Origin: an uncultured Clostridia bacterium
GTDB taxonomy: Bacteria > Bacillota > Clostridia > Christensenellales > Borkfalkiaceae
NCBI GenBank assembly: GCA_934254755.1
Contig: CAKQMM010000019.1
Location: 1-11,400 of the forward strand
Reading direction: 5' to 3'
DNA: 11,400 bases
Shown: piece after piece, positions 5,492-11,400 of the stretch
Numbering within the stretch: the stretch's first letter is position 1
Layout: every line of letters begins with the position of its first letter
The notes under the pieces: model-generated
What the model saw: the letters and a program-made list of their open reading frames with translations, nothing else
What the model was told of the DNA's origin: nothing
The model's database searches: none
Program-made: the position numbers and the translations under genes

Positions 5492-6799
5492 ATGGTTACT
5501 ACGGCAATTTTTGTCGGCGCGATATTTGCGGCTTCATCGGTATCCGCCGTCCTCAATTTAAAAGTCAAAGTCTTTAAGTTAAGGCTTGATTTATATTATT
5601 TAGTCGCGCTTTCGGGCGCGGCTTTACTTATTGCGTTTAAGTTTATAACGCCTGCGGAAGCTGTAAAAGGCTTAACCCTTAAAGCGAGCGTAAACCCGCT
5701 TAAAATACTCGCGCTCTTTTTTTCTATGACGTTTATATCCGTTTATCTTGACGAAGCGGGTCTTTTTCGCACCATTGCCGCGAAAGCGTTAAAAAGTTCA
5801 AACGGCGGGCAGATTAAAATAATAACCGTCTTGTACCTTTTAACGTCGGTTTTAACAGTTTTTACCTCGAACGATATAATCGTTTTAACGTTTACGCCCT
5901 TTATATGCACCTTTTGCAAGCACAGCAAAGTGAACCCCGTGCCGTATCTTTTCACCGAATTCGTCGCGGCAAACACTTTCAGCATGGCGCTCATAATCGG
6001 CAACCCGACGAACATATATCTTGCGTCTTTTGCGGGAATCGACTTTTTTTCTTACCTTAAAGTTATGGTTTTGCCGACTATCGCGGCGGGGCTTGTCGCG
6101 TACGCCGTAATATTGCTCGTTTTTAAAAAGAGCCTTTCAAAAAAAATCGAAAGCGACGGGTATGACGAGCCGCTTAAAGATAAAACGGCAACCGCCGTCG
6201 GGGTTGCGGTGCTTTCGCTTGCGGTCGTTTTATTGTCGGCGTCGAATTTAATAAATATCGAAATGTATCTCGTATCGCTCGCGCTCGCGTGCGCGTTGCT
6301 TGCGTTTGCCGTAATAAACGCAATCGTTAAAAAGGACAAGGCGGCAAGCGTGACGGGCGCGCTCATAAGGCTTCCGTACTCGCTCGCGCCGTTTTTATGT
6401 TCTATGTTTATATGCGTGCTTGCGCTCGATAAATGCGGGTTTGCGGGCTTTTTAGCTGAAAAATTGAGCGGCAACCCCGTAATTTTCTTCGGTGTTTCGT
6501 CTTTTTTAGCCGCAAACGTCATGAACAACATTCCTATGAGCGTTTTGTTTTCCGCAATAGCCGAAAATTTAGCGGGCGCAGAAGGTCTTTCGGCCGTTTA
6601 CGCATCTATTGTCGGCTCGAACTTAGGCGCGTATTTAACTCCCGTCGGCGCGCTTGCGGGCATTATGTTTTCGGGTCTTATAAGGGGGCACGGCATAAAA
6701 TTCACGCCGCTTACTTTTATCAAGTACGGCGCGCTCATATCGCTTTTTACTCTTGTCGCCGCGCTTTTAACGCTTTTATTGACCGTGAAATTTGCGTAA
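5492..6799 (+). CDS. ArsB/NhaD (ion transporter) superfamily membrane permease
   Basis: A 435-aa integral membrane protein with about ten to eleven hydrophobic helices from residue 3 to 432. It carries the paired re-entrant-type motifs of the ion transporter superfamily: TSNDIIVLTFTPFI (125-138) with GNPTNIYL (170-177) in the first half, and NVMNNIPMS (342-350) with GSNLGAYLTPVGALAG (375-390) in the second. This mirrored layout matches ArsB arsenite permeases, NhaD and SLC13-like anion carriers, and is closest in feel to ArsB at the C-terminal block. A hydrophilic loop at 211-232 separates the halves. No arsR, arsA or arsC gene is adjacent, so arsenite export is not supported by context and the transported ion is unknown. 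The ATG at 5492 has no clear ribosome site; it is chosen because hydrophobic helix one starts at once. Probable weak terminator at 6835-6859. Confidence 0.82.
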   Translation: MVTTAIFVGAIFAASSVSAVLNLKVKVFKLRLDLYYLVALSGAALLIAFKFITPAEAVKGLTLKASVNPLKILALFFSMTFISVYLDEAGLFRTIAAKALKSSNGGQIKIITVLYLLTSVLTVFTSNDIIVLTFTPFICTFCKHSKVNPVPYLFTEFVAANTFSMALIIGNPTNIYLASFAGIDFFSYLKVMVLPTIAAGLVAYAVILLVFKKSLSKKIESDGYDEPLKDKTATAVGVAVLSLAVVLLSASNLINIEMYLVSLALACALLAFAVINAIVKKDKAASVTGALIRLPYSLAPFLCSMFICVLALDKCGFAGFLAEKLSGNPVIFFGVSSFLAANVMNNIPMSVLFSAIAENLAGAEGLSAVYASIVGSNLGAYLTPVGALAGIMFSGLIRGHGIKFTPLTFIKYGALISLFTLVAALLTLLLTVKFA

Positions 6800-6834
6800 G
6801 CGGGCGTTATCCGACCGTATTAAATTTCAAGTAC

Positions 6835-6859
6835 TCCGATTTTAACCGTTCAAATCGGA
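6835..6859 (+). terminator. Possible weak terminator after the permease gene
   Basis: TCCGATTT (6835-6842) pairs perfectly with AAATCGGA (6852-6859) around a 9-nt loop, 35 nt after the permease stop. The sequence that follows is only moderately T-rich, so termination may be partial. It separates the permease from the glycogen operon promoter. Confidence 0.45.
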
Positions 6860-6939
6860 TATTTGTCGAAATTTTGTATCAAAAAGGGTTTAAAAGACTA
6901 AAAAATAGCAAATTTTGCCGTTAAATTTTGCAAAACGTA

Positions 6940-6968
6940 TTGAAAAATCGCCGTGTTTGTTATATACT
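6940..6968 (+). promoter_or_regulatory. Sigma-A-type promoter of the glycogen operon
   Basis: TTGAAA (6940-6945) and TATACT (6963-6968) are separated by exactly 17 nt, each one mismatch from or close to consensus. An A/T-rich tract upstream (about 6881-6945) could act as an UP element. Transcription would start near 6975, giving a leader of about 57 nt before glgB. Confidence 0.75.
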
Positions 6969-6985
6969 ATTATCAGTTAATTAGC

Positions 6986-7025
6986 GTGGCGGTACGGTAA
7001 ATATAATTTAAGTCGCCGCACGGAG
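6986..7025 (+). promoter_or_regulatory. glgB leader: bulged hairpin next to the ribosome site, and a second TATAAT
   Basis: GTG-g-CGG (6986-6992) can pair with CCG-CAC (7016-7021), a 6-bp stem with one bulged base. Its right arm touches the Shine-Dalgarno GGAG at 7022-7025. Between the arms lies a perfect TATAAT (7002-7007), but without a recognisable -35 at normal spacing, so a second promoter is only possible. The GGAG sits 6 nt before the TTG start of glgB and decides that start. Confidence 0.45.
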
Positions 7026-7031
7026 TACATT

Positions 7032-8906
7032 TTGAAAAACGATCTCGCAAGTTTCTTATTTCATCAGGGCACAAACTATAAAACTTACGATTTTTTAGGG
7101 GCGCATTTTACCCGTGTGAACGGTATAAACGGCGTCGTTTTTCGCGTGTGGGCGCCTAACGCCGCGTCCGTTTCCGTTATAGGCGATTTTAACGGTTGGG
7201 ATAAAACGAAAAACGTAATGTCGCTTATAGATAACGACGGGGTTTGGGAAGAGTTTATCGCTGGGGTTAAAGAGTTTGACGCGTATAAATACGCCGTTAC
7301 TTCAAAAAAAGGCGAAACGGTCAATAAAGCCGACCCTTACGCTTTCCACGCCGAAACGCCGCCGAACACAGCCTCAAAAGTTTATGAACTAACGGGCTAC
7401 AAGTGGCAGGATAAAGAATATTTTAAAAATCTTTTAAAAAACAATTCGATTAACGCCCCTATGAACGTTTACGAAGTAAACCTTGCTTCATGGAAGCGTC
7501 ATAAAGACGGGTCGTATTTAACTTATAACGAACTTAAAACCGAACTTGTAGACTACGTTTGCGAAATGAATTATACGCACGTTGAGTTTATGCCGGTTGC
7601 CGAATATCCTTTCGACGGCAGTTGGGGTTATCAGGTCACGGGTTATTACGCGATAACTTCGCGCTTCGGCACGCCCAAAGAGTTTATGGCTCTCGTGGAT
7701 GAGTTCCATAAGCGAGGGGTAGGCGTTATCGTAGACTGGGTGCCCGCTCACTTCCCGAAAGACGAGCACGGGCTTATCGAGTTTGACGGAGAGCCGCTTT
7801 ACGAAAATCACGGCAAAGACAGGCAGGAAAACGCTAACTGGGGCACCCGCTTGTTCGATTACGGCAGAACCGAAGTTCAGAGTTTTCTCGTATCGAACGC
7901 GGCGTTTATGTTCGATAAATTCCACGTAGACGGGTTAAGGGTGGACGCGGTTGCGTCGATGCTTTACCTTGATTACGATAAAAAACCGGGCGAGTGGTTC
8001 CCGAACGTCTACGGCGACAATAAAAACTTAGAAGCCATTGCGTTTTTCCATAAACTTAACGCCGAAATTTTCGCGCGCTTTCCGTACGCGCTTATGATAG
8101 CGGAAGAAAGCACCGCCAACGTTAAAATAACGGGGAGAATCGAAGACGGCGCGCTCGGCTTTAACTATAAGTGGAACATGGGCTGGATGAACGACGCGCT
8201 TTCGTACGTCGAAACCGACCCCTATTTCAGAAAATATCACCACAACAAGCTCACCTTTTCGATGGTGTACGCGTACAGCGAAAACTTTGTGCTTCCAGTT
8301 TCGCACGACGAGGTGGTGCACGGCAAAAAATCGCTGCTCGATAAAATGCCGGGCGACTATGAAGATAAGTTCGCGGGCAACCGCGCGTTTATGGGGTATA
8401 TGATTTCTCACCCCGGCAAAAAACTTACCTTTATGGGCGAGGAGATAGGGCAGTTTAAAGAGTGGGATTTTGCGGAAGGGATAGAGTTTTTCTTGCTCGA
8501 TTATCCTAAACACCGCGAACTGCACGAGTTTTATAAAGAGCTGTTTGCGTTTTATAAAAATAACGACGCCTTTTATTCGATAGACGATAACTGGACGGGG
8601 TTCGAGTGGCTTGACGCCGACAATGCCGACAACGACGTTATTGCATATAAGCGCAAAGGCGCAAGCGGTGAGGAGATTATAGCCGTCATATCGTTTAACG
8701 GCGCGGCGATTAAAAATTACGTTTTGCCCGTTGACGGCAAAAAATACAAAGTCGTATTTAATAGCGACGATAAGCGTTTCGGCGGGCTTAACAAAGTTAA
8801 AAAGACCGTTTACAACGCTCAAAAAGCGAAAGATTTAAAGAAACCTTACAAAATCAGCCTTGAAATGCCAAAACTTTCTTTCGTTTATCTGCTTAAAACG
8901 GAATAG
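7032..8906 (+). CDS. glgB: 1,4-alpha-glucan branching enzyme (GH13, GlgB)
   Basis: Transfers alpha-1,4-glucan segments to form alpha-1,6 branches in glycogen. A CBM48/N2 beta-sandwich (about 30-120) contains FRVWAPNAASVSVIGDFNGW (37-56). The catalytic barrel follows, with FDGSWGYQVTGYYA (194-207), VDWVPAHFPKD (234-244) and the catalytic triad Asp305 (DGLRVDAV), Glu358 (MIAEES) and Asp426 (VSHDEV). The C-terminal beta domain ends in SFVYLL. These three residues match E. coli D405/E458/D526 with a constant offset of 100, which shows that the enzyme simply lacks the extra N1 domain of the longer 728-aa type; 624 aa is normal for the short type. The start is TTG at 7032, supported by GGAG at 7022-7025. 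It is the first gene of the operon, behind the promoter at 6940-6968, and 54 nt before glgC. Confidence 0.96.
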   Translation: MKNDLASFLFHQGTNYKTYDFLGAHFTRVNGINGVVFRVWAPNAASVSVIGDFNGWDKTKNVMSLIDNDGVWEEFIAGVKEFDAYKYAVTSKKGETVNKADPYAFHAETPPNTASKVYELTGYKWQDKEYFKNLLKNNSINAPMNVYEVNLASWKRHKDGSYLTYNELKTELVDYVCEMNYTHVEFMPVAEYPFDGSWGYQVTGYYAITSRFGTPKEFMALVDEFHKRGVGVIVDWVPAHFPKDEHGLIEFDGEPLYENHGKDRQENANWGTRLFDYGRTEVQSFLVSNAAFMFDKFHVDGLRVDAVASMLYLDYDKKPGEWFPNVYGDNKNLEAIAFFHKLNAEIFARFPYALMIAEESTANVKITGRIEDGALGFNYKWNMGWMNDALSYVETDPYFRKYHHNKLTFSMVYAYSENFVLPVSHDEVVHGKKSLLDKMPGDYEDKFAGNRAFMGYMISHPGKKLTFMGEEIGQFKEWDFAEGIEFFLLDYPKHRELHEFYKELFAFYKNNDAFYSIDDNWTGFEWLDADNADNDVIAYKRKGASGEEIIAVISFNGAAIKNYVLPVDGKKYKVVFNSDDKRFGGLNKVKKTVYNAQKAKDLKKPYKISLEMPKLSFVYLLKTE

Positions 8907-8930
8907 AATAAAAGCGTAAAATAATCAAGC

Positions 8931-8950
8931 GTTTATTCTGGTTTATTCTT
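8931..8950 (+). repeat. Tandem 10-bp direct repeat before glgC
   Basis: GTTTATTCTG (8931-8940) is followed at once by GTTTATTCTT (8941-8950), a near-perfect tandem duplication abutting the glgC ribosome site GGAGGG (8951-8956). The first copy can also pair with AGAATAAA at 8905-8912 to give an 8-bp stem with a 19-nt loop. A regulatory role is possible but unproven. Confidence 0.55.
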
Positions 8951-8960
8951 GGAGGGATAT

Positions 8961-10151
8961 ATGTTAGCAAAAAAACATTGTATAGCAATGTTGCTTGCCG
9001 GGGGACAAGGCAGCAGGCTCTACGCGCTCACCAACAAAATCGCAAAACCCGCGGTATCTTTCGGCGGAAAGTACAGAATTATAGACTTCCCGCTCTCTAA
9101 CTGCGTTAATTCGGGTATCGATACGATAGGCGTTTTAACGCAATATCAGCCGCTCGTGTTGAACGAGTATATCGGCAACGGGCAACCGTGGGATTTGGAC
9201 AGAAACTTCGGCGGCGTGCATATTCTGTCGCCTTATCAGGCAAAAGAAGGGTCGGAGTGGTATAAGGGCACCGCAAACGCCATTTATCAGAACCTTTACT
9301 TTATAAAGCGTTATAACCCCGACAACGTTCTTATTTTGTCAGGCGACCATATTTATAAAATGGACTATTCGCTTATGCTTGAAAAGCACGTTCAGACTAA
9401 TGCGGACTGTACCATTGCGGCGATACGCGTTCCTATGGAAGAAGCGTCGCGTTTCGGCATATTAAACGTTAACGAAGACGGCGAAATTTACGAGTTTGAG
9501 GAAAAGCCGAAGAACCCGAAATCGAATCTCGCCTCGATGGGAATTTACATTTTTAAGGCGGAAAAGCTTTATAAATATCTTGAAGAGGACGAAAAAAAGT
9601 CCGGTTCGCATAACGATTTCGGCGGAGACGTTCTTCCCGACATGTTAAGCCACGGCGAAAAGATGATGAGTTACGAGTTTTCGGGTTATTGGAAAGACGT
9701 CGGCACGATATCTTCGCTATACGACGCGAACATGGATATGCTCGGCGACGCGCCCGACTTAAATCTTGACGACAGAAGTTGGGTTATCCGTTCAAGGAAC
9801 CCTATCGTTCCGCCGCATTACGTCGGCAATAACGCGCGTATCGTAAACAGCGCGGTTGCGGGCGGGTGCGATGTAGAAGGCGTAGTCGAGCACAGCGTGC
9901 TTTCGCACAGCGTCGTGGTCGAAGAGGGCGCAACGGTTAAGAACAGCATAATTTTCTCTGAAACGGTTATTAAAAGCGGCGCGGTCATAGAAAATTCGAT
10001 TATAGACGAAAACGTGACGGTCGGAAAGAACGCGCGCGTCGGTAAAGAAAACGACGAACACAAAATCGCCGTCTTAGGGCGCGAAGTCGTCGTCGGCGAG
10101 GGTGCGACCGTCGGCGCGGGCGAAATCGTCGATAAAAACGTAAGGGGGTAA
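8961..10151 (+). CDS. glgC: Glucose-1-phosphate adenylyltransferase, catalytic subunit (GlgC)
   Basis: Makes ADP-glucose and pyrophosphate from ATP and glucose-1-phosphate, the committed step of bacterial glycogen synthesis. The N-terminal nucleotidyltransferase fold shows the nucleotide loop [11 protein letters not shown] (10-20), [20 protein letters not shown] (28-47), GTANAIYQN (103-111), the metal-binding Asp129 in [17 protein letters not shown] (162-167), the glucose-1-phosphate lysine Lys182 in EFEEKP, and YWKDVGT (243-249). From about 290 to the end there are left-handed beta-helix hexapeptide repeats that mediate oligomerisation. 396 aa is typical of Bacillota GlgC. The ATG at 8961 is chosen over the in-frame TTG at 8949 because the strong GGAGGG at 8951-8956 overlaps that TTG and is correctly spaced for the ATG. 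It lies 4 nt upstream of glgD, so the two are translated together and probably form a hetero-oligomer. Confidence 0.96.
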   Translation: MLAKKHCIAMLLAGGQGSRLYALTNKIAKPAVSFGGKYRIIDFPLSNCVNSGIDTIGVLTQYQPLVLNEYIGNGQPWDLDRNFGGVHILSPYQAKEGSEWYKGTANAIYQNLYFIKRYNPDNVLILSGDHIYKMDYSLMLEKHVQTNADCTIAAIRVPMEEASRFGILNVNEDGEIYEFEEKPKNPKSNLASMGIYIFKAEKLYKYLEEDEKKSGSHNDFGGDVLPDMLSHGEKMMSYEFSGYWKDVGTISSLYDANMDMLGDAPDLNLDDRSWVIRSRNPIVPPHYVGNNARIVNSAVAGGCDVEGVVEHSVLSHSVVVEEGATVKNSIIFSETVIKSGAVIENSIIDENVTVGKNARVGKENDEHKIAVLGREVVVGEGATVGAGEIVDKNVRG

Positions 10152-10155
10152 AACT

Positions 10156-11265
10156 ATGAACGCAATGGGTTTGATTTTTTCAAATATACACGACAGAGAT
10201 ATCCCCGAACTTACGCAGGAAAGGACGATGGGTTCTATTCCCTTTGCAGGGAGATATCGCTTGGTTGACTTTTGCTTATCGAATATGGTTAATTCCGGCA
10301 TCACGAAAGTCGGCGTTATCACAAAAAGCAATTATCAGTCTTTAATGGACCACTTGGGTTCGGGCAAAGATTGGGATTTAGCGAGAAGAAAAGGCGGTTT
10401 ACACATTTTGCCGCCATTCGGGTTAAAAGAAAACGTTTTATACAACACCCGCTTAGAGGCGCTTCGCGGCGCGCAGAACTTCCTTAAAATGAGCGATGAG
10501 GAATTCGTTGTCCTTGCCGACTGCGACACCGTTTGTTCGATGAATTACGAAGAGTTTATCCGCGAGTATATCGAAAAACGCGCGGACGTAACCCTTGTTT
10601 ACGTTAAAAAGGAATACGACCCGCAAAAAGCGCATAATGAAATGGTGCTCGATATCGACGATAGCGGGCGGGTAACGGACATACAATTCGACCCGAGAAA
10701 GTCGGGCGTAGTAAACTCGGCGACTAACGTCGTTATTTTCAGGCGCACTTTGTTATTGTCTTTGTTAGCGGACGCGTTTTCGCACGACTTCAAACACTTC
10801 GGGCGTGACGTCATCGCAAGGAACGTCAACAATCTTCGCATAATAGGGGTTGAGCATAAAGACTACTTCGTGCAGATAACTTCGCTTAACGAATATTATT
10901 CTGAATCTTTGAAACTTCTCGACAAAGACGTATACAATAAAGTTTTCAAAAGCTCGAACGTTTACACTAAGGTTAAAGACAGCGTTCCCACCGAATACGG
11001 AAACAGCGCGGTCGTTAAAAACAGCCTTATTGCGGACGGTTGTTATATCGAAGGCACGGTTGAAAACTCCATTATATTCCGCGGCGTGAAAATCGGCAGA
11101 GGAACGGTTGTTAAAAACTCCATTTTAATGCAGAACACGCAGACGGGCGAAAACGTTACGCTTAATTCGATTATTACCGATAAAAGCGTAGTAATTAAAG
11201 ACAGGCGCGTGCTTTCGGGCTGCGAAACGCACCCCTTCTATATCGGCAAAAACAGCATTATATAA
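10156..11265 (+). CDS. glgD: Glucose-1-phosphate adenylyltransferase, regulatory/non-catalytic subunit (GlgD)
   Basis: A GlgC paralogue that in Bacillota such as Geobacillus pairs with GlgC and raises its activity without being efficient itself. The overall fold is kept: SIPFAGRYRLVDFCLSNMVN (27-46), KDWDLARRKGGLHILPP (71-87) and a C-terminal left-handed beta-helix with repeated ENSIIF/KNSIL-type hexapeptides (about 285-350). The catalytic features are degraded. The GGxGxR nucleotide loop is replaced by IFSNIHDRDIPEL (7-19), the second acidic residue of GlgC's GDHIYKMD block is Asn130 here (DCDTVCSMN), and the FEEKP lysine segment is absent. At 369 aa it has the usual GlgD length. AGGGGG at 10143-10148 is the ribosome site, inside the end of glgC. 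The gap to the next gene is 88 nt and holds a GC hairpin. Confidence 0.95.
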   Translation: MNAMGLIFSNIHDRDIPELTQERTMGSIPFAGRYRLVDFCLSNMVNSGITKVGVITKSNYQSLMDHLGSGKDWDLARRKGGLHILPPFGLKENVLYNTRLEALRGAQNFLKMSDEEFVVLADCDTVCSMNYEEFIREYIEKRADVTLVYVKKEYDPQKAHNEMVLDIDDSGRVTDIQFDPRKSGVVNSATNVVIFRRTLLLSLLADAFSHDFKHFGRDVIARNVNNLRIIGVEHKDYFVQITSLNEYYSESLKLLDKDVYNKVFKSSNVYTKVKDSVPTEYGNSAVVKNSLIADGCYIEGTVENSIIFRGVKIGRGTVVKNSILMQNTQTGENVTLNSIITDKSVVIKDRRVLSGCETHPFYIGKNSII

Positions 11266-11306
11266 TCTGCAAAAATTGCGGATAAAAGCGGTTTTTCAGC
11301 CGCGTA

Positions 11307-11331
11307 TAAGGGCGGCGGTCAACCGCCCTTA
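11307..11331 (+). terminator. Intercistronic GC hairpin after glgD (partial terminator or attenuator)
   Basis: TAAGGGCGG (11307-11315) pairs perfectly over 9 bp with CCGCCCTTA (11323-11331) around a 7-nt loop. The sequence after it is AATAAATTTTAAAGG, so the T-tract is short and displaced by several bases. This could terminate part of the transcripts or stabilise the upstream glgBCD mRNA, lowering expression of the following gene relative to glgBCD. Confidence 0.6.
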
Positions 11332-11353
11332 AATAAATTTTAAAGGAGCAAAA

Positions 11354-11400
11354 ATGGCTAAAAAAACGAGCGTAGAAATCACTAAAAAAGAAAGCGTTTT
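11354..11400 (+). CDS. Start of a further operon gene (3'-truncated; glgA or glgP by position)
   Basis: An ATG at 11354 has a strong ribosome site, AAGGAG at 11343-11348, at ideal spacing, and the frame stays open to the window edge. Only the Lys/Thr/Glu-rich N-terminus MAKKTSVEITKKESV is visible, which carries no diagnostic motif. In Clostridia the gene after glgD is often glycogen synthase (glgA) or glycogen phosphorylase (glgP), so one of these is likely, but this is inference from gene order alone. Confidence 0.7.
   Translation, partial: MAKKTSVEITKKESV

Noticed and set aside
6052..6531. Open frame on the - strand (159 codons) opposite the permease
   Set aside because: Shadow of the hydrophobic permease gene in another frame; composition dominated by Ala, Ser and Thr with no family features.
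8028..8822. Long open frame on the - strand (264 codons) opposite glgB
   Set aside because: It is antisense to a certain glgB coding region, its protein is rich in His, Val, Phe and Arg in the manner of a shadow frame, and it has no recognisable motif or ribosome site.
8949..8960. TTG at 8949 as the glgC start
   Set aside because: It overlaps the strong GGAGGG ribosome site, which is correctly placed for the ATG at 8961.

Overview
The window looks like chromosomal DNA of an anaerobic, probably gut-dwelling member of the Bacillota (Clostridia class). This is inferred from the glgB-glgC-glgD order with a GlgD-type subunit, which is a Bacillota arrangement, from Shine-Dalgarno and sigma-A-like signals, and from moderate A+T content. 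All genes lie on the + strand. I see no mobile element, CRISPR array, tRNA or rRNA. No clearly new multi-gene system is visible; the most interesting material is regulatory structure and one unrecognised protein.

Layout. (1) Positions 1-673: the C-terminal part of a histidine phosphatase. (2) 674-837: an intergenic region with a LacI-type operator-like palindrome, a candidate promoter and a small leader hairpin. (3) 838-2694: a cytoplasmic, divergent GH35 beta-galactosidase, closed by a clear intrinsic terminator. (4) 2747-5425: a compact four-gene group made of a sugar-phosphate isomerase/epimerase-like TIM barrel, an unknown 166-aa protein overlapping it by 8 nt, a YbaK-type aminoacyl-tRNA deacylase, and a small M19 dipeptidase. 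The proposed start codon of the M19 gene sits inside a perfect inverted repeat, and its stop codon sits at the base of a second, longer hairpin. (5) 5492-6799: a polytopic ion transporter of the ArsB/NhaD superfamily. (6) 6800-7031: a probable weak terminator, then a good sigma-A-type promoter and a structured leader. (7) 7032-11400: the glycogen operon glgB, glgC, glgD, plus the first 15 codons of one more gene, which by position could be glgA or glgP.

How the genes fit together. GlgC with GlgD should make ADP-glucose from glucose-1-phosphate and ATP. A glycogen synthase, expected nearby, would polymerise it, and GlgB would introduce alpha-1,6 branches. The GH35 enzyme and the isomerase-like protein suggest intake and processing of small plant or host sugars, but nothing in the sequence ties them directly to the glycogen operon. 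The YbaK protein, dipeptidase and transporter look like housekeeping or peptide/ion functions carried in the same neighbourhood.
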